This document shows, in pieces, positions 21,745 through 28,738 of a stretch of DNA of 31,120 nt (positions are counted from its first letter, which is position 1; each line of letters starts with the position of its first letter). Source of the DNA: a virus. The notes under the pieces are model-generated. The model was not told the origin of the DNA. It saw nothing but the letters and a program-made list of their open reading frames with translations, and made no database searches. The position numbers were made by a program, and so were the translations under genes. The stretch spans positions 1-31,120 of IMG/VR virus record IMGVR_UViG_3300025697_000096. One strand, written 5' to 3'.

Positions 21745-22183
21745 TAATAAGTCCATCCTTTTCGCCTTGCGGCAGCCCTGACGCCTCCAGCACGTCACCA
21801 AATAAAGCCGCCACTACCCCTTTTTCGTGTCCGCCGTTCTCTTCCGTAATCGAAGTCCATCTAAAGAAAGCATCTTTAAGTAACCTTTTGACTTCCTTCT
21901 TTGGTAAGCCTAATGCTATCAGCTTTTGCATAATATTTTTGACATTTGCCGGGTTTGCGGTCTGGTATCGCGGGCATTCGCCTGCGGTAAACCTTGACCT
22001 TAATGCCGTAATCAATAGCGTTTTAAGCCCTTCCGAGTCTTCAACGGGCAAAAAATTGAACCCGTCCGCTTTGCATTGATCGCACGTTGCAACACCTACG
22101 GACACATTAAACCCGGCAGATACGCTCAAATGGCCACACTTTACCGTTGTTTCTGACATCTTATTTTCATATTGACATTTCAT
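21725..22183 (-). CDS. Hypothetical protein with N-terminal zinc motif
   Basis: This is a 152-residue protein (an ATG eight codons in, at 22159, is an alternative start). Near the N-terminus are CGH and CDQCKADGF, suggesting a zinc site. The rest is helical, with KNIMQKLIALGLPKKEVKRL and a short acidic end. It is the first gene after the strong promoter at 22203-22230 and overlaps the radical SAM gene, so it may be a partner or substrate-binding factor. No family is recognised. Confidence 0.65.
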   Translation of the reverse strand: MKCQYENKMSETTVKCGHLSVSAGFNVSVGVATCDQCKADGFNFLPVEDSEGLKTLLITALRSRFTAGECPRYQTANPANVKNIMQKLIALGLPKKEVKRLLKDAFFRWTSITEENGGHEKGVVAALFGDVLEASGLPQGEKDGLINELIRR

Positions 22184-22202
22184 ATTTCATCCATCCGAGT
22201 AA

Positions 22203-22230
22203 AGTATACACCATATACCGAGGTTGTCAA
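22203..22230 (-). promoter_or_regulatory. Near-consensus promoter of the modification cassette
   Basis: TTGACA (22225-22230), a 16-base spacer (ACCTCGGTATATGGTG) and TATACT (22203-22208) lie just after the mucin-like gene and 20 bases before the next ATG. It would let the radical SAM and glycosyltransferase genes be expressed apart from the tail genes. GTATA-TGGTG-TATAC across the -10 region is a perfect inverted repeat and a possible operator. Confidence 0.82.
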
Positions 22231-22238
22231 ATAAAACT

Positions 22239-23522
22239 TTACGGCGCAACACAAGCATCAATCCCATTCCAATCATATATTACGCCAAACCCGGCTTCTC
22301 CGCCACAGTTCCCATCACGCGAAGGAATTAGTTCATCGCAAATAGTTGCCGTTTCATCATACGTGCAAGAGCCAGAATAGGACGCACAAGAAGGAACAGC
22401 TGACTGTTTCGCCGTGCAAGGAACTATTATTGTGCCGGATAAAGCACCGGCGCAAAGACAATCCCAACAACAAAGGGCAGAACCTTCGGTTGTGGTGACG
22501 CCTTCGGTCGTTGTCACGCCTTCCGTGGTCGTCGGGCCTTCCGTAGTGCTTGCTTCAGTTGTGGATGCTGCCGTGGTTGTCGGGCCGGTCGTGGATGTTA
22601 GAATCGTTGTTGTTACTTCTGTCGTTGTCGGGCCGGTTGTTGTGAAGTCATCAAGCAACGTGCATTGAACTTCGTCGCAAAGCATGCAAGTGCCTTCGTC
22701 GCACAGTGAGCACTTGCCCTGATCGCAGAACGTGCATTTCCCCTGATCAAGATTAATACACTGCCCTTCGTCGCAAGTGTGACATTCGCCTTCGTCGCAT
22801 AAGTCGCAATCCCACTCGTCACATACATTACATTGGCGCGTTGTTGTGGCGAATCCTGGCGTAGTGACGATCCCTGCTGTTGTGGTTACACCGCCAGTTG
22901 ACGTTACACCTTCCGTTGTGGTCGGGCCGGTTGTAGTTGGGCCTTCTGTGGTCGTCTCTGCCGTGGTCGTCGGGCCTTCTGTTGTCGTTGGCCCGGTGGT
23001 TGTGGGCTCTGCCGTTGTCGTCGGGCCTTCTGTAGTTGTCGGGCCTGTCGTGGTCGGCCCTGCTGTGGTGGTTGGGCCTTCGGTCGTTGTTGGCCCGGTC
23101 GTTGTGGGCTCTGCCGTGGTCGTCGGCCCTTCGGTTGTGGTTGGCCCGGTCGTTGTGGGCTCTGCCGTTGTCGTTGGGCCTTCGGTCGTTGTCGGGCCTG
23201 TCGTGGTCGGTCCCGCCGTCGTCGTTGGGCCTTCGGTCGTCGTCGGCCCGGTCGTGGTCGGTCCCTGCGTTGTTGTTACGCCTGGCGTCGTCGTTACGCC
23301 CGCCGTCGTTGTCGCAACGCCTTCTGTTGTCGTTGCTACACCTTCCGTCGTGGTCGCAACGCCCGAGGTGGTAGTTACGCCCGCTGTGGTGGTTACGACG
23401 GTGCCGGTCGCGTCTAATTGATAAACACCATCGCCCAACGCGGTTAAAGTCAAGCCGGTTCCCATCTTTATAACGCCTGGCGTTTGTTCAACTGCGCTTT
23501 CGTCCACCCATACTAATGCCAT
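22239..23522 (-). CDS. Mucin-like Thr-rich repeat protein with Cys-rich octapeptide array
   Basis: This is a 427-residue, probably extended virion fibre protein. Residues 1-40 form a small head (MALVWVDESAVEQTPG...). Residues 41-229 are almost entirely TTT blocks spaced by Gly, Pro, Ala and Glu, including five exact 17-residue units at 92-176. Residues 231-292 are eight copies of a Cys-x-x-Cys-Asp-Glu-Gly-x-like octapeptide with 14 Cys. A second TTT stalk follows (about 293-350), then a Cys-rich tip (CCWDCLCAG, then paired Cys to ACVAP). There is no signal peptide. It follows the tail genes by TAATG overlaps, so it is probably a late structural protein. Dense Thr beside Pro is typical of mucin-type O-glycosylation sites. 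Confidence 0.85.
   Translation of the reverse strand: MALVWVDESAVEQTPGVIKMGTGLTLTALGDGVYQLDATGTVVTTTAGVTTTSGVATTTEGVATTTEGVATTTAGVTTTPGVTTTQGPTTTGPTTTEGPTTTAGPTTTGPTTTEGPTTTAEPTTTGPTTTEGPTTTAEPTTTGPTTTEGPTTTAGPTTTGPTTTEGPTTTAEPTTTGPTTTEGPTTTAETTTEGPTTTGPTTTEGVTSTGGVTTTAGIVTTPGFATTTRQCNVCDEWDCDLCDEGECHTCDEGQCINLDQGKCTFCDQGKCSLCDEGTCMLCDEVQCTLLDDFTTTGPTTTEVTTTILTSTTGPTTTAASTTEASTTEGPTTTEGVTTTEGVTTTEGSALCCWDCLCAGALSGTIIVPCTAKQSAVPSCASYSGSCTYDETATICDELIPSRDGNCGGEAGFGVIYDWNGIDACVAP
22647..22832 (-). repeat. 24-bp repeats encoding the CxxCDEGx octapeptide
   Basis: Seven full copies and one partial encode residues 231-292, from CNVCDEWD to CTLLDD. Two copies replace the second Cys with Leu. The first Cys never changes, and Asp is fixed at position 5. 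The copies differ at synonymous positions, so the protein pattern seems to be what is kept. Confidence 0.85.
22995..23249 (-). repeat. Five 51-bp repeats encoding GPTTTEGPTTTA(E/G)PTTT
   Basis: The five units cover residues 92-176 of the mucin-like protein, with a partial sixth to 192. Only the Ala-Glu/Ala-Gly position varies in the protein, but third codon positions vary freely (ACA, ACC, ACG, AAC-type neighbours). Such arrays can change copy number by slippage or recombination. Confidence 0.85.
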
Positions 23523-23644
23523 TATTCTGTCGCCTCAATAACAAATACCCCATCGCCATCGTCTACCAGTTGCAGCCCATCCCCGATAAGAATAACGTCC
23601 GGAGTCTGAGTATCGCCGTTTTCATCAATCCATACCTGCGCCAT
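23522..23644 (-). CDS. 40-residue head-domain paralogue of the mucin-like protein
   Basis: The ATG at 23644 overlaps the previous stop (TAATG), and its own stop overlaps the mucin-like gene start in the same way. The product MAQVWIDENGDTQTPDVILI... aligns along its whole length with residues 1-40 of the mucin-like protein: VWVDE/VWIDE, QTPxVI, GxGLxL, GDGVYQ/GDGVFV and a final AT. It is a stand-alone copy of the head without any stalk, probably from a duplication, and may co-assemble with the longer protein. Confidence 0.75.
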   Translation of the reverse strand: MAQVWIDENGDTQTPDVILIGDGLQLVDDGDGVFVIEATE

Positions 23645-24192
23645 TATGACACCCCCTGCCGACTATCAACTCGCACCATTATCAAACCAACATCTGGCGG
23701 AAGCCCAGCCGGTTGGTCAAATAAGTAATTCCCAACGTGCTGCATATGTCCGGCTACCGCTTTTATTGCAAAATATGAATTGGCTTGCAGCCCTATCCGC
23801 GAACCAATCGGAATAGAAGCGTAATCGCTGCACAAGACCGGATGAATACCAGTCGTCCAGACGTTACCCGGCGCATCAACGGGGGTTTGTTCCGTCACAA
23901 TGCCAAACCGTGATACACCCGGATATAATAACTGTGAAGCTTCAACACTGAACCCGTCCGTATAAAAATCATTCAACCAAAGTATAGAATATTGCGCAAC
24001 TTCGTCACCGCTAAAATTTATAATGGGTGTTACTGGAACGAATCTTGCATATTCAGGCTGCGCCGTAGGAAGATACCATCTCCTATTTTTATTTTTGGTG
24101 TCGCTATGAGACTTCGCCACACGATTATAGCCGTCTGGTGACAGTATAACCAGTTTAGCCTTAGCCGCATTATTTGTATTAACTCTGCTCAT
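23644..24192 (-). CDS. Virion-associated protein in the distal tail region
   Basis: This is a 182-residue protein; the ATG at 24192 is chosen because it overlaps the upstream stop (ATGA). The sequence is beta-rich (AKLVILSPDGYNRVA, WYLPTAQPEYARFVPVTPIINF, PIGSRIGLQANSYFAIKAV), as expected for a tail-tip or fibre-attachment protein. No specific family is recognised. It is translationally coupled on both sides to the structural genes and to the mucin-like pair. Confidence 0.6.
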   Translation of the reverse strand: MSRVNTNNAAKAKLVILSPDGYNRVAKSHSDTKNKNRRWYLPTAQPEYARFVPVTPIINFSGDEVAQYSILWLNDFYTDGFSVEASQLLYPGVSRFGIVTEQTPVDAPGNVWTTGIHPVLCSDYASIPIGSRIGLQANSYFAIKAVAGHMQHVGNYLFDQPAGLPPDVGLIMVRVDSRQGVS

Positions 24193-25049
24193 ATTAGCCC
24201 CAGCGCAGTATAATTTTTTGGAGTATATATATCTTTTTGTAACCATACATCTGGGTCGGCCGGCTGAAGTATCATCCCATCCAGAGCAAGTCGTTGGGGG
24301 GTTGTTACAGGATTTCCATTGGCATCAAGTATTTTTGAAATTTGTTTTGTTCCGGCCAATGATCCAATCGTATAAGTTCTTCCTGTCCAATATAATAAAC
24401 CTTCATTTAATATTCGTAGTTGCCAACCAAACCCGCCACGCCTAAATTGGATTTGATATGTAATCTTCCAGTAATACCCAAACGTATCAACTATACGCTG
24501 TCCGGTGATCGGCAATAATCGCGCTTCCCCTGTATCCCATCCCAAGTAAGGAGCGTCATTTACTGTGTTTTGATAAACTCTGGCCCATACGTCAGGGTAT
24601 GCAATTTCATTGCGGGTAACGTTATAAACCAAGTCGCCTACGTCTGAGGTCAACCCGACGTATTTTTCGCCAACCGTGTTTACTATTGCATCCCCTTTAT
24701 AATCCCGGTCGATCTGTTCGGTGTTGGTTATGCCGCCCCATGATCGCTCATAAGGGTCTGTAATAGGATTTCCCGACCCGGCATATTCACAAAAAACATC
24801 AAACAACAACGGTCCCAACGGTTGCGAGAATTTCCTAACACAAAATAGAGTTGGGTCTTGGGGGTATACATCTTTTAACGCCGGGACGCCCGCCGCGTTA
24901 ACTGCATCAAATGGGGTTGCATCGCCAGCGTCGAAAAGCACGGTAAATTGACGTTTCCCGGTGCTAAGTTCTTTACTAAAAACTTGCCCTATTTCCGTTG
25001 TGAAGGCTTCACCCGTCCAGCCTTCTTGTGTGTTTACAAGGGTTGCCAT
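24189..25049 (-). CDS. Probable distal tail/baseplate structural protein
   Basis: This is a 286-residue protein with many beta-like segments (VSKELSTGKRQFTVLFDAG-type strands, then YYWKITYQIQFRRGGFGWQLRILNEG). It lies directly after the tape measure gene, where siphophages encode distal tail or baseplate proteins. The ribosome site (GGAGTCTTAATTAA) is inside the end of the tape measure gene. The assignment is by position; the family is not recognised. Confidence 0.55.
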   Translation of the reverse strand: MATLVNTQEGWTGEAFTTEIGQVFSKELSTGKRQFTVLFDAGDATPFDAVNAAGVPALKDVYPQDPTLFCVRKFSQPLGPLLFDVFCEYAGSGNPITDPYERSWGGITNTEQIDRDYKGDAIVNTVGEKYVGLTSDVGDLVYNVTRNEIAYPDVWARVYQNTVNDAPYLGWDTGEARLLPITGQRIVDTFGYYWKITYQIQFRRGGFGWQLRILNEGLLYWTGRTYTIGSLAGTKQISKILDANGNPVTTPQRLALDGMILQPADPDVWLQKDIYTPKNYTALGLI

Positions 25050-26543
25050 TTAATTAAGACTCCGAATAGTGAATTGCGCAGTCATTGCGCTTGCGATCTC
25101 TGGCGCCAATTTTTTCAATGCTTCGATTATTCTTTTTGTCTCCGCTTTGCTTGCACCCGTAACAGTAGACACCCAGGCTGGATTTTCTCTACCTGAAGCA
25201 CTCCCTAAGAACCGGGATACCGTCGCTTGTAGTTCTTGCGGCCCCTTGTCGTCTTTTTTGTTGCTATCTTTTATTTCTTTTCGTCTAAGCTTTTCGATTT
25301 TGTCAAGCTTCGCGAGGATATCCGCGTCGTCTGCAAACAGTTTCCGCTTTTCTTTCAGAAATTCTTCAAGCTTTCTAATGTCATTTTCACGCTTACTGTG
25401 CGTCCCCGCGAACAATTCATCTTCAAGCCTTTTCCGGAAATCGGCAACTGTTTTCGCTTCTTTTTCTTTCTTGTCTGCAATCTTCTTCGCCGCCGCAAGT
25501 TCCCGGTCTTCTCGCTGTTTTAATATTGCCTTCTCTTTTGTGGCAAGGTCATCCCATATCTGATTAAAGGCTTTTGCTTTGGCCTTTTCAAGCTTTATGG
25601 TTTCTTTGCCAGCGTCTTTTGCCCGTGTGATCAGGTCATCATAAAATTTGTTAGATGCTGTTAATTGCCTATTAAAAGAATCAGACAACGCCGATTCTAT
25701 GTCTGCGCCTAATGACGCATCGGCAATCTTCTTAGTTGCCTCTTGTGCTTTGTCCGCTACTTTTTCCCGGCTCTTGATTAAAGTTGCAACGCTCAACTCG
25801 TGAGTGTGCAAGACTTCCCGAAGTCTGCCAAGTTCTTGTCTTACAGAGTTTGTTCGCTTTTCAAGGTCTGCTTCTGATTCTGCCCCGAAAAGGTCTTTTA
25901 TAAGGCTTATCTCAAACCCGAACGAGCCGCCCTTCGCTCTTTCGCGTTCTTTTTTGGTTTCTTTGAGCAAGCGCAATTGCTCTTTTGCGCCCTCAATGTC
26001 TGCCTTTAACTGTTCACTTGGTCCCTGGAGTTTCTTATTTTCCTGTTGTATCTTTAGCTGCTTTATTTGTTCTTCCGTTGCGCCCTTCATTTGAGCAGTT
26101 AAAATTTCTTGTTCTCTTGCGATATCGTTTATGGTTTTTTCGACTGATTTTAGAGTTGCTTCCCACTTCTTAGCCTCTTCGATTTGCTTTGTTATAGCTT
26201 CCGTATTTGCAAGGACACGCATTATGCGCTCAACTTCGCCACCTATTACCGGAACAGCAGCGCCGAACTTCGCCCAGGCATCGTTAATCTTCACCTGTGC
26301 TTCAAGTGAAGCGGAAAGGTTTTGTTCTGTCTGCGCTGCCGCTTGCGCTGCCTTGGCGTTTGATAACTCGAACCCTGAAGCAACGGCCTTTGCCGTTGAC
26401 GCAACCGCTGCACCTATCGCCAAAAATGGCAATACCGCATCTTTGAATCCTTTTGATATACCCTTCTGCATCTTCCGCATTTTCGCGCTTGCTTCGTCCC
26501 GCGCTTTGACTACAATGCTTAAGGATTTTTCATTTTGTGCCAT
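25050..26543 (-). CDS. Tail tape measure protein
   Basis: This is a 497-residue, mostly coiled-coil protein. The N-terminal helix (ARDEASAKMRKMQKGISKGF) and a hydrophobic stretch (AVLPFLAIGAAVASTAKAV) are typical. Long Lys/Glu/Ala helices follow, and a small C-terminal domain closes it. It follows the G/GT chaperone gene by a two-base gap, the standard place. It is short for the family. The usual figure of about 0.15 nm per residue would suggest a tail near 75 nm (inference). Confidence 0.82.
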   Translation of the reverse strand: MAQNEKSLSIVVKARDEASAKMRKMQKGISKGFKDAVLPFLAIGAAVASTAKAVASGFELSNAKAAQAAAQTEQNLSASLEAQVKINDAWAKFGAAVPVIGGEVERIMRVLANTEAITKQIEEAKKWEATLKSVEKTINDIAREQEILTAQMKGATEEQIKQLKIQQENKKLQGPSEQLKADIEGAKEQLRLLKETKKERERAKGGSFGFEISLIKDLFGAESEADLEKRTNSVRQELGRLREVLHTHELSVATLIKSREKVADKAQEATKKIADASLGADIESALSDSFNRQLTASNKFYDDLITRAKDAGKETIKLEKAKAKAFNQIWDDLATKEKAILKQREDRELAAAKKIADKKEKEAKTVADFRKRLEDELFAGTHSKRENDIRKLEEFLKEKRKLFADDADILAKLDKIEKLRRKEIKDSNKKDDKGPQELQATVSRFLGSASGRENPAWVSTVTGASKAETKRIIEALKKLAPEIASAMTAQFTIRSLN

Positions 26544-26544
26544 G

Positions 26545-27245
26545 TTACATCTTTTCCATTATTTCGGCTTTTTGTCTCGCGCGCTCTGCGCCTATGAACC
26601 TGGAAGCTTCGAGGAAGATTTGCGTCTGGTCGAGCAACGCACCCGGCAACGGCAACATTCCTTTTTCCATAAAGCTTGTCATTTCCAGGCAACTCCAAAC
26701 ATCGTCCGTAACCCAATTCAGCGGGCATTCGGTTATTAAGATCGTTGCAAGCCCCCGGCAATCCGGGCAATCCCATTCGCCTTTCTTCCCGCTTCCGTCA
26801 CATGCCGTGCATTCAAGCTGTATCGGCGATTCCTTTGTAACTGGTTCTAAACATTTTCCTGGCCGGCAATGTCCGCAGATGGTTCCGAACTCGCATCCGA
26901 CGCCGACCCTGATTCGTTTTTTGCTTCTACGTCCATCTTCCCACCCTGAAGCGATTTGTAATAAAGACTGACAGCCTCGCCGGTTGTTACCATGTCTTCG
27001 AGCCGGTCAATACTGAAGGGTTCCGCAAGTCCGCGCCAGTCTACAAGGTTCACGCGGATTGCATCAAACAGCGCATCATACGCAACATCTGAAAAAGCGT
27101 CTTCTTCCTCGCGTATTTGGCGAACCTTCAGCGCTGTTTTGTATTCGCGCGCGGTTCGATAACGGAAGACAAATACCTCCGTAGACTTTGGGTCTTCCGG
27201 GTAAATCTTCACTTCAAACCGTTCGTTAGTATCCAGTGCAAGCAT
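26545..27245 (-). CDS. Tail assembly chaperone GT, made by -1 frameshift
   Basis: The product would be 233 residues: the first 110 codons of the upstream chaperone, then a -1 shift at AAAAAAC and 123 codons of the second frame down to a TAA at 26545-26547. The extension has a zinc pattern (CGHCRPGKC, CTACDGSGKK, CPDCRG), as in some phage GT extensions, then helices and MEKM. The second frame has no useful start of its own, which argues for frameshifting. This matches lambda gpG/gpGT, which load the tail tube protein onto the tape measure protein. Confidence 0.82.
26847..27245 (-). CDS. Tail assembly chaperone G (zero-frame product)
   Basis: This is a 132-residue protein starting MLALDTNERFEVKIYPEDP and ending in an Asp/Ser/Ala-rich acidic tail (SGSASDASSEPSADIAG). 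Position between tail tube and tape measure genes and the frameshift site at codons 109-110 identify it as the shorter chaperone form. Both forms are normally needed in a fixed ratio during tail assembly. Confidence 0.82.
   Translation of the reverse strand: MLALDTNERFEVKIYPEDPKSTEVFVFRYRTAREYKTALKVRQIREEEDAFSDVAYDALFDAIRVNLVDWRGLAEPFSIDRLEDMVTTGEAVSLYYKSLQGGKMDVEAKNESGSASDASSEPSADIAGQENV
26916..26922 (-). promoter_or_regulatory. -1 programmed frameshift heptamer A AAA AAC
   Basis: In the zero frame the codons read GCA-AAA-AAC, so the heptamer is A-AAA-AAC with both codons able to slip back one base. It lies at codons 109-110 of the chaperone gene, and the -1 frame is open from here to 26545. 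AAAAAAC is a classical slippery site. Confidence 0.85.
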
Positions 27246-27312
27246 TTCTTCCCCTCTTTCTTGTTGTTGTTTTGCCGTTCTTCACTCTTAACTCTTAACT
27301 AAAAACTCTTTC

Positions 27313-28257
27313 TTACGGTGCGAATGTGGTCGCCGACGTTGTGTCAAGCGTAACCGTTAAATCGTCATCATTCAGGCCGAAATCAATCGCGTTGATTGCG
27401 AGGCCGTTTCTGTCGCCTTCCTGCGGATTGAGCCACTGACAGCCGCCAGCCGTGAACGTTACGGAATCATCGCCGCTGCCACATGCCGCGCTGAATGCCG
27501 CCTCGGTCCCGCCGATCCACTCGCCGAAAATGTCCTTCGTCGCGACAAGCGTTGCCTCCGGGTTGATGGTTCCGACAGGGCGCCTGTTTGCAATGACGGC
27601 ATACGAGTAGCCGCTATCGGTTGTCGAATCCTCACGGACTATGACATTATTGCCCGTGTCGATGGTGAGCATTTCAATGCGAGGCGTCCAGGTGCCGATC
27701 TGGAAAGCGGAATCGACAAAGCGGAGAACTGGAGCGGCCGGATACGTCGGCGCAAGAATCGCAACGTCGGTCGGCTCGGCCCATATACCCGTAAATGTAA
27801 ACTCTGCGGATACGCGTTTGCCGGAAACCATTGTGAATTTGACATTCCCCATCGCGCCGTAAATGCACTTGAACAGTCCATTTTCATACATGCCGATAGT
27901 GATTGTGTGCTGTGTCGCGCCGGCGCAACCAGGCGGGATAACGGACATCGAGAACACGCCACCCGTATCGTCGCCAATGCCGCAAGCCGGCAAAAGCACG
28001 GTTGCCCATAGCGGAATAAGGGAATCCGCAATCAGTTCCGTTGTGAACGTGCAAGTTCCGAGTCTGGAATCAGGGACTGCAGGCAGATAACCCATGCCGC
28101 CCTGTTGATCCCGGTCTACCATTTCAGCGGTTTGCTGAATGATCGGATCAAAAACATTGATTGTCGCGTTTGCCGCAAGCAACGATTCCTTTGTTCCCGG
28201 CACGGCTTCGGCCTTGACTGCAATCGTTCGCACTCTTGAGAGTAGTGGGCATGTCAT
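27313..28257 (-). CDS. Major tail tube protein
   Basis: This is a 314-residue beta-rich protein (TIAVKAEAVPGTKESLLAANA, VKFTMVSGKRVSAEFTFTGIW, DDDLTVTLDTTSATTFAP). Phage tail tube proteins of this type often begin with a segment stating that the sample is built from an extra reference state (AEAVPGT), and this protein has it. It lies immediately upstream of the chaperone pair that normally delivers the tube protein. Subunits would stack as rings around the tape measure. Several Cys residues (ACGIGDD, PGCAG, ACGSGDD) are unusual but not disqualifying. Confidence 0.78.
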   Translation of the reverse strand: MTCPLLSRVRTIAVKAEAVPGTKESLLAANATINVFDPIIQQTAEMVDRDQQGGMGYLPAVPDSRLGTCTFTTELIADSLIPLWATVLLPACGIGDDTGGVFSMSVIPPGCAGATQHTITIGMYENGLFKCIYGAMGNVKFTMVSGKRVSAEFTFTGIWAEPTDVAILAPTYPAAPVLRFVDSAFQIGTWTPRIEMLTIDTGNNVIVREDSTTDSGYSYAVIANRRPVGTINPEATLVATKDIFGEWIGGTEAAFSAACGSGDDSVTFTAGGCQWLNPQEGDRNGLAINAIDFGLNDDDLTVTLDTTSATTFAP

Positions 28258-28281
28258 CGTATCAACTCCTAATAAAAAGCT

Positions 28282-28737
28282 TTATGTTTGACTGTATGGA
28301 TCGTCTTCGCGCGTCCTGTATAGAACAACAAGCGTAACCATTACACCTGCGAAACTGCCGTTAATCTCTGCGAACATTTGCGGCTCTTCAATCCGCGCAT
28401 CAACTGCAAGACAGCCGAAAGTCGGGTCTTCGCGGAGTTTCTTTTCTACCTGTGCGCGTATCTCATTAATAGTTGTGTCAACTGCTGATTCGTCTGTGTC
28501 GCTCAAAACAACATAGCAATCCGTAAGGAAAGGCTGCTCCCATTGGATAAACCCTTGCGGCGCAGATTCATCTTTGATCGGGTCATCCTGGTAAAGATAT
28601 AAGCTTTTGTCCTTCAGCTTCGATGGCGCGCCAAGTCGCGTTGGCCGGTCTACGGTCAAAGCAACGCCGCTTGTGATAAGCTCGTCCAGCTTTGCCTTAA
28701 CTGCCTGCGCTATTTGTTCAAGAATTGATACGGCCAC
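28282..28737 (-). CDS. Tail terminator-like protein
   Basis: This is a 151-residue protein placed just before the tail tube gene, the usual position of lambda gpU-like tail terminators that stop tube growth and join the head. It has an alpha/beta pattern: a helix (ILEQIAQAVKAKLDEL), strands around YLYQDDPIKD and FLTDCYVVLS, a helix (INEIRAQVEKKLRED), then VMVTLVVLYRTRED. The call depends on position and fold pattern. Confidence 0.6.
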   Translation of the reverse strand: MAVSILEQIAQAVKAKLDELITSGVALTVDRPTRLGAPSKLKDKSLYLYQDDPIKDESAPQGFIQWEQPFLTDCYVVLSDTDESAVDTTINEIRAQVEKKLREDPTFGCLAVDARIEEPQMFAEINGSFAGVMVTLVVLYRTREDDPYSQT

Positions 28738-28738
28738 A

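Noticed and set aside
22647-23249. Possible CRISPR array from the regular repeats
   Set aside because: The repeats are in frame, have no unique spacers, and encode clear peptide units.
22846-23421. 191-residue plus-strand ORF rich in Val (VVVGPSVVVGPVVVG)
   Set aside because: It is the antisense reading of the TTT repeats: Thr codons reverse to Val-like codons, so an open frame is expected. It lacks a ribosome site, and all neighbours are on the minus strand.
22239-23522. Ice-binding or eukaryotic mucin contamination
   Set aside because: The gene is coupled by TAATG overlaps to phage tail genes and shares its head with the neighbouring phage gene, so it belongs to this genome.
25069-25563. 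164-residue plus-strand ORF rich in Ser and Phe
   Set aside because: It is antisense to the Lys/Glu/Ala coiled coil of the tape measure gene, which leaves long open frames on the other strand.
26519-26776. 85-residue minus-strand ORF overlapping the tape measure start
   Set aside because: The -1 frame of the chaperone gene covers the same bases with a zinc pattern and a natural stop. This ORF has no ribosome site.
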